NCBI GenBank assembly: GCA_015075635.1
Contig: JABTUA010000003.1
Span: 1,612,001-1,676,000 of the forward strand
Length of the DNA: 64,000 nt
DNA from: Polyangiaceae bacterium
Lineage (GTDB): Bacteria > Myxococcota_A > Polyangia > Polyangiales > Polyangiaceae
Reading direction: 5' to 3'
In this document: positions 12,674 through 20,995 of the stretch, one piece after another
Layout of the letters: the number at the start of each line of letters is the position of its first letter
How positions within the stretch are numbered: position 1 is the stretch's first letter
Notes under the pieces: model-generated
Told to the model about the DNA's origin: nothing
The model's input: only the letters and a program-made list of their open reading frames with translations
The model's database searches: none
Position numbers and translations under genes: made by a program

Positions 12674-12692
12674 CTTGCATCTTCGGTGCAAG
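12674..12692. promoter_or_regulatory. Palindromic operator candidate between boxC and boxR
   Basis: A perfect inverted repeat CTTGCA-N7-TGCAAG lies in the only intergenic space between boxC and the divergent boxR gene. A second smaller repeat, GCAA-TATC-TTGC, overlaps it on the left. The region is clearly more AT-rich than its surroundings. The position fits BoxR repressing both directions until benzoyl-CoA binds; TGCA-containing palindromes are known operators of the related BzdR/BoxR family, but binding here is inferred. Confidence 0.6.
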
Positions 12693-12719
12693 CTGATATG
12701 AACTTTATCGCATAGGCCC

Positions 12720-13469
12720 ATGACAACCTCCCGAAAAGACGTGCTCCACGCCCTGGGCCGAAGCGTCCGCGCGCGTCGCCACGAGCGCGGCCTGACCCTG
12801 GCCGGCCTGAGCGAAATGGCTGGGGTGAGCCCCCGTTTCCTGGCCGCGCTCGAGGCCGGGGACGGCAACATCTCGGTCGCCCGCCTGTGCGACGTGGCGC
12901 ACGCCCTGGGAGTGACCGCCGCCGATCTGCTCGCAGGGGTCGAGTCCGCCGAGCACCGCGGCCGCACGGTCGCGCTCTTGGGCCTGCGCGGCGCCGGCAA
13001 GAGCACCATCGGTCCCAAGCTCGCGGAGCGCCTCTGCTTGCCGTTCTTGGAGATCGATCGACTGGTCGAGCGCGCCGCCGGCATGTCACTCGGCGAGGTG
13101 TTCGAGCTCCATGGCGAGGCCTTCTACCGCAAGCTCGAGCGCGAGACGCTGCGCGGGCTCTTGACCGAGACGACCGGCGCGGTCATCGCCACCGGCGGCA
13201 GCGTGGTCAGCGACAGCGAGTCCTTCGACCTCTTGCGCAAGAGCGCGACCACGGTGTGGCTGAAGGCTCGGCCGGAGGACCACATGTCGCGGGTCATCGC
13301 CCAAGGTGACGAGCGCCCGATGAAGAACCGGACGGACGCCATGGCCGAGCTGCGAGCGCTGTTCGTGACCCGCGCTGCGCTCTACGCCCAGGCCGACCAC
13401 GTCGTGGACACCAGCCTGCTCGGCGTCGAAGGCAGCGTCACCGCCCTGGCCCAAGCACTCTCCAGCTGA
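12720..13469 (+). CDS. boxR: BoxR-type transcriptional regulator (HTH + shikimate-kinase-like domain)
   Basis: Protein of 249 residues with an N-terminal XRE-type helix-turn-helix (about residues 8-70; LTLAGLSEMAGVSPRFLAAL). It is fused to a shikimate-kinase-like P-loop domain (about 80-245; GLRGAGKSTIG, then EIDRLVERAAGMSLGEVF and ATGGSVV). This fusion defines the BzdR/BoxR family, in which the kinase-like part has become the benzoyl-CoA sensor (established for the family). It is divergent from boxC-boxB, so it is probably the local repressor and autoregulated from the shared 57-base region. A true aroK is unlikely because of the helix-turn-helix and the neighbours. Confidence 0.92.
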   Translation: MTTSRKDVLHALGRSVRARRHERGLTLAGLSEMAGVSPRFLAALEAGDGNISVARLCDVAHALGVTAADLLAGVESAEHRGRTVALLGLRGAGKSTIGPKLAERLCLPFLEIDRLVERAAGMSLGEVFELHGEAFYRKLERETLRGLLTETTGAVIATGGSVVSDSESFDLLRKSATTVWLKARPEDHMSRVIAQGDERPMKNRTDAMAELRALFVTRAALYAQADHVVDTSLLGVEGSVTALAQALSS

Positions 13470-13491
13470 GCCATCCCGTGGCGGGGCGGCG

Positions 13492-14451
13492 TCACCACTT
13501 CACGGTGACCGTCGGCGGTTGCACTTCCGCCTCGGCCTCTGCAACCTCCACCACGACCTTCACGCTGATCGAGCCGTGCGTCTTCAGGTCGATGCCCTCG
13601 ATCTTGGTGAGGTCGATGCGCGGGACCACCTGCTCGGCGCGCAGGGCGCGCACGACCTCTGGCGGGCCGATCACGCTGACGTCCACCTGGCGCGGTGTGA
13701 CCACGGCGTTCGGAACCCCGACCACCTCGATGGAACGCTTGGGGAAGCGCGCCTCGGAGACGCGCCGGGCGATGGTGGCGGTGACCGTGGCGGAGCGCGG
13801 CCCGATGTAGCTGACCCGGTTGGGCGGGGCGTCGATGGCGATGGGTCGGCGGTAGGTGCCCTCGGTCAACCCCGAGACGTCGAAGGCCGCGAGGCGCACG
13901 TACTGGATCACCTCCACCAGGCCGACCGGTCCGCGCACGGTCATCTCCTTGGGATCGACCTCGGGCTCGCCCTTCAGGATGTAGCCGTCGGCGGGCTTGC
14001 CGGTGATGGACGCCTGAAGCGGGATCTGGCGCGTGACCACGTCTTGCCACTCGAGATCGATGCTGGGCGGATCGATGATGGTGATCTCGATGTCCGGCGG
14101 CAGCGTGAACATCCGCGTCTCGAAGACGACGCTCCCGCGCTGTCCGTCGCGGAGGTCGATCTCCACCGGCGCTACTCCCGCCTGCAAGAGCTGGTCGATG
14201 GCGCGCGTAGACCCCTTCAAGGTGACGTGGATACTGGCGGGGATGGGCGTCATCAGCTCGCGCTTGGCGTTCTCCGTGGGCAGCCGCATGACCACCCCCA
14301 CCGGCACGGTGCGCTGCTGTTGGTCTTGCTGACCCTTCTGGTAGACGAACAACCCGAGCGCGAAGGCGAGCGACAGCGCCTTCAGCCCCAGGTTCTGGGT
14401 GAGAGCAGCCCTCAGCCACGCGCTGATGGCGCCCAAGAGGTCGCCGGTCAC
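13492..14451 (-). CDS. YbbR-domain protein, CdaA regulator type
   Basis: Protein of 319 residues with one N-terminal membrane helix (about residues 20-38; LGLKALSLAFALGLFVYQ) followed by three to four YbbR-type repeats (for example PIPASIHVTLKGSTRAIDQL and PTENAKR), predicted outside the cytoplasm. YbbR/CdaR proteins are encoded next to the membrane diadenylate cyclase CdaA and modulate it (established in Firmicutes). Here the start overlaps the cdaA stop by 4 bases (ATGA), so the two are translationally coupled and the same partnership is likely. It ends 22 bases from the convergent boxR gene, with no obvious terminator in the gap. Confidence 0.88.
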   Translation of the reverse strand: MTGDLLGAISAWLRAALTQNLGLKALSLAFALGLFVYQKGQQDQQQRTVPVGVVMRLPTENAKRELMTPIPASIHVTLKGSTRAIDQLLQAGVAPVEIDLRDGQRGSVVFETRMFTLPPDIEITIIDPPSIDLEWQDVVTRQIPLQASITGKPADGYILKGEPEVDPKEMTVRGPVGLVEVIQYVRLAAFDVSGLTEGTYRRPIAIDAPPNRVSYIGPRSATVTATIARRVSEARFPKRSIEVVGVPNAVVTPRQVDVSVIGPPEVVRALRAEQVVPRIDLTKIEGIDLKTHGSISVKVVVEVAEAEAEVQPPTVTVKW

Positions 14452-15629
14452 GAGCCGCCCCCTTTCGGCTCCGAGGCGTCTTCGTCACTCGGAGGGCCGT
14501 CGTCCTCGGTCGGCGTCGGGCGGGGTTCACCCGTTCGGGGCATGCCGACGCGCGGCAGCGGAGTGTGCAGGGGCGTCGCCCTCGGCATCTTCACCGACTG
14601 CGCGCCGGAGTCCTCGACGGGCAGCGCTCGCGGGCGCAGCGGCGGCGGCGGCTCGCTGTCGCGCTCGCGGACCGGCTCCTCCGCGCGCAGGCTCCTCGAC
14701 GGGCGCTCCACCTCGGCTGCGGGCTCGGCCTCGGCGATCCGCACCGCGGGCGGCGGGCGGGTGCGCTCGCTCGGCGCCGCGGCGCTCGACGCGGGCGGTT
14801 CTGCCTCGCTGCGTCGAGCCTTTTTCTTCTTGGCGCGGACCTTCGGGCTGAAGATCGCCTCGAGCATGGTACGCAGCTTGGGCCCGTCCAGGTTCGACGC
14901 GATGTTGCCGTTGAAGCAGAAGCTGATGGTGCCGCGCTCCTCGCTCACCACGACCACGACGGCGTCCGTCTCCTCCGTGATGCCGAGCGCCGCGCGGTGG
15001 CGAGAGCCGAAGCTCTCGTCGAGCACGCGCCCCTCCGGCATGGGGAAGAACACGCCCGCCTTCGCGATGCGGTAGTTGCGGATCACGACCGAGCCGTCGT
15101 GGAGCTTGTTCACTCCTTCGGGCACGAACAACGACACCAACAGCTCGCGCGACACCGCCGCGTCGACGACGTGTCCTTTGTGGACGCCGACGAACTCGTC
15201 CAGGTTGGCGTCTTGCTCGAAGGTGATGATGGCGCCGATGCGATGCCGGGCCAGCTCGGTGGCTGCCTCGACGACCTCGTCGATGACCTTGCTCTCCTGC
15301 GCCCGACCGATGGCTCCGAACAGCGCTCGGCTACCGACGCGCTGAAGGCCACGACGGATGTCGTTCTGGAACACGACCACGATCACCAGGATGATGCTCG
15401 AGATGAGCGCGCCCAGCACCGACACCACGGTGGCGAGCTGGAGCAGCTTCGCCGCGATGTAGAGCAGGAACACCATGCCGAGGCCCATGCCCACCTGCAT
15501 GGCCCGGGTCCCGCGCAAGACCAGGAGCGCGCGGTAGAACACGTAGTAGACGATGACGACGTCCAGGACGTCGCGGGCCAACTGCGCGCCGCTGCGCTCG
15601 GCGAAGTAGCGCACCACGCTATCCAGCAT
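14448..15629 (-). CDS. cdaA: Membrane diadenylate cyclase (CdaA/DisA_N family)
   Basis: Protein of 393 residues. I use the ATG giving MLDSVVRYFAER because CdaA proteins start just before three N-terminal membrane helices (here about residues 17-85); the frame upstream shadows folP. The DisA_N catalytic domain (about 105-255) has FVGVHKGHVVDAAVS, HDGSVVIRN (177-185, DGS where DGA is usual) and RHRAALGITEE (210-220). The enzyme joins two ATP into c-di-AMP. Compared with typical CdaA (about 270 residues) there is a C-terminal extension of some 130 residues, disordered, rich in Pro/Arg/Glu and beginning with a basic KKKKAR patch; its role is unknown. The start overlaps the folP 3' end by 11 bases. 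Confidence 0.92.
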   Translation of the reverse strand: MLDSVVRYFAERSGAQLARDVLDVVIVYYVFYRALLVLRGTRAMQVGMGLGMVFLLYIAAKLLQLATVVSVLGALISSIILVIVVVFQNDIRRGLQRVGSRALFGAIGRAQESKVIDEVVEAATELARHRIGAIITFEQDANLDEFVGVHKGHVVDAAVSRELLVSLFVPEGVNKLHDGSVVIRNYRIAKAGVFFPMPEGRVLDESFGSRHRAALGITEETDAVVVVVSEERGTISFCFNGNIASNLDGPKLRTMLEAIFSPKVRAKKKKARRSEAEPPASSAAAPSERTRPPPAVRIAEAEPAAEVERPSRSLRAEEPVRERDSEPPPPLRPRALPVEDSGAQSVKMPRATPLHTPLPRVGMPRTGEPRPTPTEDDGPPSDEDASEPKGGGS

Positions 15630-16485
15630 GGGCCACCTCGCTGGCATCTCGAGCGGCGCGCGCCACCGAGAGCGCCTGGCGCACCGCGCGCACGTCATGC
15701 ACCCTGAGCACCCGGGCACCGCGGTCGGCGGCGTGGAGACATGCGGCGATGGTGCCGCCGAGCCGTTCCGCGGCCGGGACGTCGTCAACGGCTCGGATGA
15801 ACGACTTGCGGCTCGGGCCCACGACCACCGGCACGCCCTCGCTCGTCAGCTCGATCAGGCGCCCGAGCAGCTCGAAAGACTGACGCGCGTTCTTCGCGAA
15901 ACCGATCCCTGGGTCGAGCCAGACGTCCTCGGCGCGCATGCCCGCGGCCACCGCGCGGTCGCGGGCGCGACGCCACTCGGCGAGCACGTCCGAGACGACG
16001 TCGGAGTAGGCCGAGTCCGGATACTCGGAAAAGCCGCTGAGCTCGCTCATCGGCTCGCGGCTGTGCATCAGGATCAGCACGCCGCCGTGGCGCGCGGTGA
16101 CGCGGGCGAGCGCGTCGTCCGCGAGGCACGAGACGTCGTTCACGATCCGCGCGCCGAGCGCCAGCGCGCGCTCGGCGACCTCCGGGCTCGTCGTGTCCAC
16201 GGAGACCACCGCGCCGCGCTCCACCGCGTGCGCGAGCGCCGGCTCGATGCGGGCGAGCTGCTCGCGCGCGGCGACCGGTACGCAGCCGGGGCGCGACGAC
16301 TCGCCGCCCACGTCGATCAGGTCGGCGCCTTCCTCGAGCAGGGCGTCGACGTGCGCGCGGGCCTGGGCTGGACCGGCGTGGCGCCCGCCGTCGTAGAAGG
16401 AGTCCGGCGTGACGTTCAGCACGCCCATGAGCCACGCACCGCGCGCCGGCGGGAGTGTCGACAGCAGGTTCTCCGACGGCCCCAC
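15619..16485 (-). CDS. folP: Dihydropteroate synthase
   Basis: TIM-barrel enzyme of folate synthesis that condenses p-aminobenzoate with dihydropterin pyrophosphate. Signature segments are MGVLNVTPDSFYDGG, LIDVGGESSRPG, VSVDTTSPEV, IVNDVSC, WLDPGIGFAKN and VVGPSRKSFI. I propose the GTG giving MGPSENLLSTLPPARG (288 residues), because the family has 15-20 residues before MGVLNVTP; there is no clear ribosome-binding sequence and an ATG at MGVLN would give 269. The 3' end overlaps cdaA, and folP beside cdaA-ybbR recalls the folP/cdaA/glmM neighbourhoods of other phyla. The upstream gap of about 200 bases is shared with the divergent pgpH-like gene. Confidence 0.9.
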   Translation of the reverse strand: MGPSENLLSTLPPARGAWLMGVLNVTPDSFYDGGRHAGPAQARAHVDALLEEGADLIDVGGESSRPGCVPVAAREQLARIEPALAHAVERGAVVSVDTTSPEVAERALALGARIVNDVSCLADDALARVTARHGGVLILMHSREPMSELSGFSEYPDSAYSDVVSDVLAEWRRARDRAVAAGMRAEDVWLDPGIGFAKNARQSFELLGRLIELTSEGVPVVVGPSRKSFIRAVDDVPAAERLGGTIAACLHAADRGARVLRVHDVRAVRQALSVARAARDASEVAHAG

Positions 16486-16516
16486 ATATATCGGGTAGCA
16501 AGAGCCGGGCCCACGC

Positions 16517-16540
16517 GCAAGATATTGTTTTTGGTGCAGA
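16517..16540. promoter_or_regulatory. Possible regulatory motif in the folP/pgpH-like intergenic region
   Basis: The sequence GCAAGATATTG followed closely by GGTGCA forms an AT-rich patch in the 200-base divergent gap. Its reverse complement shares an identical 11-mer (CAATATCTTGC) with the boxC/boxR control region, where GGTGCA also follows at a similar distance (16 versus 18 bases between element starts). This could be a shared operator or only an AT-rich promoter resemblance. Nothing else recognisable is seen in the gap. Confidence 0.25.
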
Positions 16541-16687
16541 ATCCGACAAACCTGCGGCGGCGTCCCGGGACGCGTCGGGTGCACCCAGGCGCCGCGGGCC
16601 CGGGGGGAGGTCGAGCGCTCGGACTTCGCGATTGTCGCCGGTTTGAACTAGCTTTGTGCCTCGGGCTCCCCCGGGCCCCCAATCACG

Positions 16688-18634
16688 ATGCTCCGCACGC
16701 GCGTCAGAGCCGGGCCGATCGCGGGCCTCGTGATGAGCGTCCTCTTCGCGCTCGTCCTGACCTCCGTGCAGGTCGCGGACCACTACGTCCGGAGCTGGGC
16801 TCCCCAAATGGGCCGGGCCGCGGCGGTCTCCGTCCGCGTCCCCTACGGCCCGAGGGTCGTCCGCGACCGCGACACCGGCCGCTCCGAGCTCCACTATGAG
16901 CACCAACGCATCGTGGTGCCTCGGGGCACCGTGCTCCAGCCGGGCAGCGACAGTCACTGGACCGCCTTCAGCTACGACAAGCGTCACCGGCCACCGGAGA
17001 CGCCCCGGCTCGTGGCGGTGTTCGCGATCTTCTTCACGCTCACCATGGGGCTCACGGCGTACCTGCGCCGCTTCGGCCACCAGCGCTTGCGCCTGCTCCG
17101 CGTGCAGGCAGGGTTGCTCGCGGCGATGGGGCTCCTGGCTGCGCTGTCCAAGGCGCTGCTTCTGTTCACGGCGCTCTCCGAGTTCTGGCTGCCGATCGCG
17201 GCGGTACCGCTCTGGATCGCGACCAGCTTCGACCGCCGCACGGCCTTCGTCGTCACCGTGGTGTTGGCGTTCGCCGTCGCCTCGTTCCTGGACTTCGACC
17301 TGATCTTCCTGTGCGTCTTGCTCGCTCGCGGCATGGCCGCGACGCTCCTGTACCTCGACCGCAAACGCTCGCGGCAGATGATCCTGGCCGGCGCGCTGGC
17401 AGGGATCAGCGCCGTGGCGCTGTACGTCGCCATCATGGTGACGTTCGAGGGGACGTTCGACTGGCGGGCGGACTTGTCTCAGCAGATGGGCTCTCAGCTC
17501 ATCGCTTGCTTCGGCGGGGGGCTCTCCGCGGGGCTGCTCTCCGCGCTGCTCCGCGCGCCGGCCTCGCGTTTGCTCGGCCACGTGCCGCGGGAGCGGCTGC
17601 TGGATCTGTCCGACCTCGAGCAGCCGCTGCTCATGCAGCTGGCGCACGAGGCACCGGGGACCTTCGAGCACTCGCGGGCCATGGCGAATCTGGCGGAGCA
17701 GGCTGCCAGCGCCATCGGCGCGGACGCCCTGCTCACGCGCGTCGGCGCCTACTATCACGACATAGGCAAGTCGACGCAGCCCAAGTACTTCGTCGAGAAC
17801 CTGAGCCCCGACGAGCGCTCGCCCCACGACGAGCTCGACCCCGACGTGAGCGCAGACGCCATCATGGCCCACGTGGTGCTCGGCACGAAGATCCTGCGTG
17901 AGGGTGGCGTTCCGGAGCCCGTGACGGAGTTCGCCTACACCCATCACGGCACGCAGTTGGTCGAGTACTTCTGGACGAAGTGCCAGCAAGCGGGCAACCC
18001 CAAAGGGCTGGACGCGAGCGCGTTCCGCTACCCGGGCATGCGCCCGCAGACGCGAGAGACGGCCATCGTGATGCTGGTCGACTCGATCGAGGCGGCGTCG
18101 CGGACCATCGATCCGCCCGAACGCGAGGCGTTCGAGACGATGATCCAGCGCATCGTGTTCACCAAGCTCAAGGACGGGCAGCTCGACGACTGCGGGCTCG
18201 GTATGAACGAGCTGAACGTGATCGTGAATCGCATGGCGGACGCGCTGGTGAACATGCACCACCACCGCATCAAGTATCAGTGGCAGGCCAAGCGCGCGCA
18301 GGAGTTCGGTGTGCCCTCCACGGCGGTGAGCGACGACCCGAGGCACACGGCAGAGCGCGAGCGCCCGGGCAGCCAGAGCACGGAGCCGCCCGCTGCCGAG
18401 CTGCCGCCCGTGGAGCCCGTCCCCGCGTCGGCGCCGGCCTTGGAGGTCGGTGTCGCCTCGGTGGCGCCGGGCGACGTCTCGGCTTCGCTCTTGCAGCCGC
18501 CACCGGCGACCACGCGCTCCGTCTCGGGCCCGCCGGGCCCCGCGCGCGCCGACGAGAGCCCGCCGCCTCGTGCGGAGAGCGGCGCCAGGCCGGCGCTCTC
18601 CCTCGGCGAGAAGAAGACGAGTAGCGCGTCGTGA
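16688..18634 (+). CDS. Polytopic HD-domain phosphodiesterase, PgpH-like
   Basis: Protein of 648 residues. A first membrane helix (about residues 11-31) is followed by a short extracytoplasmic region of about 80 residues. Next come six to seven helices (about 108-310). The cytoplasmic HD domain (about 320-525) has H328, HDIG (357-360) in GAYYHDIGKSTQPKYF, and LVDSIEAASRT. The last 120 residues are Pro/Glu-rich and disordered. The order matches 7TMR-HD proteins such as PgpH, which hydrolyse c-di-AMP (established in Listeria and Bacillus); the extracytoplasmic 7TMR-HDED part is much shorter here. Its divergent position from cdaA supports a c-di-AMP role. The stop overlaps the next gene's GTG start (GTGA). 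Confidence 0.87.
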   Translation: MLRTRVRAGPIAGLVMSVLFALVLTSVQVADHYVRSWAPQMGRAAAVSVRVPYGPRVVRDRDTGRSELHYEHQRIVVPRGTVLQPGSDSHWTAFSYDKRHRPPETPRLVAVFAIFFTLTMGLTAYLRRFGHQRLRLLRVQAGLLAAMGLLAALSKALLLFTALSEFWLPIAAVPLWIATSFDRRTAFVVTVVLAFAVASFLDFDLIFLCVLLARGMAATLLYLDRKRSRQMILAGALAGISAVALYVAIMVTFEGTFDWRADLSQQMGSQLIACFGGGLSAGLLSALLRAPASRLLGHVPRERLLDLSDLEQPLLMQLAHEAPGTFEHSRAMANLAEQAASAIGADALLTRVGAYYHDIGKSTQPKYFVENLSPDERSPHDELDPDVSADAIMAHVVLGTKILREGGVPEPVTEFAYTHHGTQLVEYFWTKCQQAGNPKGLDASAFRYPGMRPQTRETAIVMLVDSIEAASRTIDPPEREAFETMIQRIVFTKLKDGQLDDCGLGMNELNVIVNRMADALVNMHHHRIKYQWQAKRAQEFGVPSTAVSDDPRHTAERERPGSQSTEPPAAELPPVEPVPASAPALEVGVASVAPGDVSASLLQPPPATTRSVSGPPGPARADESPPPRAESGARPALSLGEKKTSSAS

Positions 18635-20349
18635 GCGTCCGCGAGCAGAGCTTCTGCAGGGCACTGTTTTTCGGCGTGGTCGCCGAGGACCTGATCTTTC
18701 CGTTCCCGCAGCTGGGCGACGAGGCGCTGGGGACGACCCACGAGCTCTGCGCGCAGGTGCGGCGCTTCGCCGACGGCGAGGTGGACTCGGCGGCCATCGA
18801 TCGCGACGGGAGCCTCGAGCCTCGTTACCTCGGGCGCCTGCGCGAGCTCGGTCTGTTCGGCCTCTCGGCGCCGAAGGAGCTCGGCGGCAGCGGCTTACCG
18901 CGCCTGGCGGCCGCGCGAGTCCAGAGCGAGCTCTCGGCCGCCGACGCGTCGCTGGGCCTGGTGGCGTTGACGCAGGAGGCCATCGGCCTGCGCGCGATCC
19001 TGTCCTTCGGGAGCGAGGCGCAGAAGCAGGCCTACGTCCCCGCGCTGGCCAAGGGCGAGAAGCTGGTGGCGTTCGCGCTCGCGGAGGAGTCGTCGGGCAC
19101 GGACGCCGGGACCACGCGCACGAACGCGCAGCGCACGCCGGAGGGCTGGGTGCTCTCCGGCGAGAAACCCTGGGTGACCAACGGCGAGCTGGCGGACGTC
19201 TTCGTGGTGTTCGCGCGCACCAGCCGCCTCGACGAAGGCCAGAAGCCACGGCTCACGCCCTTCATCGTGGAGCGTGGCCCGGGCGTCACGGTGGGCGCAC
19301 GTAGGGAGATGCTCGGTCTCCGGGGCGCTCTGGTGGCCCAGGTCTCGTTCCGCGACGTGAAGCTCCCGCCCGACGCGGTGTTGGGCGAGGTGGGTCGGGG
19401 CTTCCGCGTCGCGATGGAGGTGATGACGGACGCCCGCGTCGCGCTCTCGGCCTGGCTGTTCGGGCAGCTGCGCTCGCTGGTCAGCTGGACCGTGGCGCGC
19501 GTGCAGAAGCGCCGCAGCTTCGGCCGTGCCATCGGCGAGTTCCCGATCCTGAAGAACAAGATCGCCAAGATGCTGGCGGACGCGTACGCCGTGGAGTCGA
19601 TGACCTTTCTGACTGCCGGGTTGGTCGACCGTCGGGTGGACGACACCTCGCTGGAGAGCGCGCTCACGCGCGTCGCCGCCTCCGAAGCGCTCTGGCGCAC
19701 GGCGAACGAAGCCATGCAGATCGCCGGCGGCAGCGGCTACGTCACCACGCTGCCGCTGGAGCGGCGCCTGCGCGACGCGCGCGGCGGGCTGGTGGTGGAC
19801 GGCACCAACGAGACGCTGCGCTGTTTCATCGCGCTCTCAGGGCTGCGGGGTCCCGGCGAGCATCTGGGCGGGGTGGAGCGCGCGATGTACGAGCCCGTCA
19901 AGGGGTTCGGTTTGCTCCGGGACTTCGCGCTGCGCAAGGTGAGGGAAGCCATGCGGCGCGAGCGCCTGGCCCGCGCCCATCCGCTGCTCAGCCGCGAGGC
20001 GGTGCTGTTCGAGGAGGGTACCGACGCCCTGCACCGCGCCGCTCAGCGTGCCCTCGCGGACCACGGGCGCGAGATCGCCGAGATGCAGCAGACCCAGGTG
20101 CGGATCGCCAACGTCGTCATCGATCTGTACGCGCTGGCGGCCTGCATCTCGCGGGCGACGCTGGCCATCGAGCAGCGCGGCGAGAGCGGGGCTCGGCGCG
20201 AGATCGACCTCACCAGCATGTTCGCGTCCGCGGCCCGCGGCCGCATGCACGCGAACCTCGGGCGGCTCGAGCACGCCGACGACGCCCTGCGCAAGGCGAT
20301 CGCGTCGCGGACCTACACCGACGGCGGCTACCCGTTCGACGTGATTTGA
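18631..20349 (+). CDS. Acyl-CoA dehydrogenase, VLCAD/ACAD9-like, with Asp at the catalytic-base position
   Basis: Flavoprotein of 572 residues, longer than the usual 380-400 because of a VLCAD/ACAD9-like C-terminal helical domain. The dehydrogenase core spans about residues 35-410 (FALAEESSGTDAG, GEKPWVTNG, RSFGRAIGEFP, QIAGGSGYVTTLPLERRLRDAR). The segment VVDGTNETLR aligns with the YEGT motif whose Glu is the alpha-proton-abstracting base in MCAD and VLCAD, and here D390 takes that place. Activity may thus be altered or use another base. The start is the GTG overlapping the pgpH-like stop, and a thioesterase follows 13 bases downstream, suggesting acyl-CoA turnover. Confidence 0.88.
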   Translation: MSVREQSFCRALFFGVVAEDLIFPFPQLGDEALGTTHELCAQVRRFADGEVDSAAIDRDGSLEPRYLGRLRELGLFGLSAPKELGGSGLPRLAAARVQSELSAADASLGLVALTQEAIGLRAILSFGSEAQKQAYVPALAKGEKLVAFALAEESSGTDAGTTRTNAQRTPEGWVLSGEKPWVTNGELADVFVVFARTSRLDEGQKPRLTPFIVERGPGVTVGARREMLGLRGALVAQVSFRDVKLPPDAVLGEVGRGFRVAMEVMTDARVALSAWLFGQLRSLVSWTVARVQKRRSFGRAIGEFPILKNKIAKMLADAYAVESMTFLTAGLVDRRVDDTSLESALTRVAASEALWRTANEAMQIAGGSGYVTTLPLERRLRDARGGLVVDGTNETLRCFIALSGLRGPGEHLGGVERAMYEPVKGFGLLRDFALRKVREAMRRERLARAHPLLSREAVLFEEGTDALHRAAQRALADHGREIAEMQQTQVRIANVVIDLYALAACISRATLAIEQRGESGARREIDLTSMFASAARGRMHANLGRLEHADDALRKAIASRTYTDGGYPFDVI

Positions 20350-20362
20350 CGCCGAGGACGAG

Positions 20363-20794
20363 ATGGACCCCAAGGACCCCAACTGGCGCGAGCGGGCCGA
20401 TCAGATCTTCTCCCGGGCCAACTTCGTTCGCGAGCTCGGGATCCGGCTCTGCGACCTGGGCCCAGGTTGGGTCGAGACCGAGCTCGCGGTCGAGCCTCGC
20501 CACATGCAGCAAGACGGAGTCGTCCACGCGGGCGTGTTGGCCACGCTGGCGGACCACAGCGCCGGCGCCGCCGCCGGGACCTTGGCGCCGGACGGGCACG
20601 CCACGCTGAGCGTCGAGTTCAAGATCCAGCTCTTGCGTCCCGCTCTGAGCGAGCGCCTGCGCTGTCGGGCCGAGGTGATCCGCCCGGGTCGCAGCATCGT
20701 CGCGACCGAAGCTCGGGTCTGGGCGGTCGCCGCCGGCGGCGAGGAGAAGCTGGTCTCGCTGCTCACGGCGACGATGACGTACGTGCGGCTGTGA
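20363..20794 (+). CDS. PaaI-type hotdog thioesterase
   Basis: Protein of 143 residues with a single hotdog domain. The segment HMQQDGVVHAGVLATLADHSAG holds the family HGG/DxxxG-like motif (VHAG with a downstream Asp), followed by the strands SVEFKIQLLRPA and LRCRAEVIRPGRSIVATEARVW. Such proteins hydrolyse acyl- or phenylacetyl-CoA thioesters in the cytoplasm. It directly follows the acyl-CoA dehydrogenase gene, so it may release stalled CoA esters from the same pathway. The substrate cannot be told from sequence. Confidence 0.87.
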   Translation: MDPKDPNWRERADQIFSRANFVRELGIRLCDLGPGWVETELAVEPRHMQQDGVVHAGVLATLADHSAGAAAGTLAPDGHATLSVEFKIQLLRPALSERLRCRAEVIRPGRSIVATEARVWAVAAGGEEKLVSLLTATMTYVRL

Positions 20795-20917
20795 CTGGTC
20801 TCGAGAGAGCAGGGTGCGACCATCGGGGCGAAGATGGGGGCGCTCGGCCTGGACTCGTCTCGCTCCGCGGACCATCCACCGCGCCTCGCGACTCTTCCTA
20901 CGTGACAAACGGCAAGC

Positions 20918-20934
20918 GCCCGGCCTCGCCGGGC
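20918..20934 (+). terminator. Hairpin terminator candidate after the thioesterase gene
   Basis: GCCCGGC-CTC-GCCGGGC is a perfect 7-base-pair stem with a 3-base loop, followed on the plus strand by a pyrimidine-rich run (CTTCTCACTCTCCTCTCTTT). It lies about 125 bases past the thioesterase stop and 62 bases past the end of the convergent cyclophilin gene, so it may serve either strand. No gene is seen in the surrounding 200-base gap. Confidence 0.45.
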
Positions 20935-20995
20935 CTTCTCACTCTCCTCTCTTTGGCGGATCGTGATCTGATCGTGCCAAGACCGATCGACGACT

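Noticed and set aside
12720..13469. Shikimate kinase (aroK)
   Set aside because: The P-loop domain is fused to a helix-turn-helix and lies divergent from boxC-boxB, which fits BoxR rather than an aromatic amino acid enzyme.
15785..19249. Very long open frame (over 1,100 codons) antisense to folP, the pgpH-like gene and the acyl-CoA dehydrogenase
   Set aside because: Arg/Ala/Gly/Pro-rich composition typical of antisense frames in 70% GC DNA; three well-recognised genes lie opposite.
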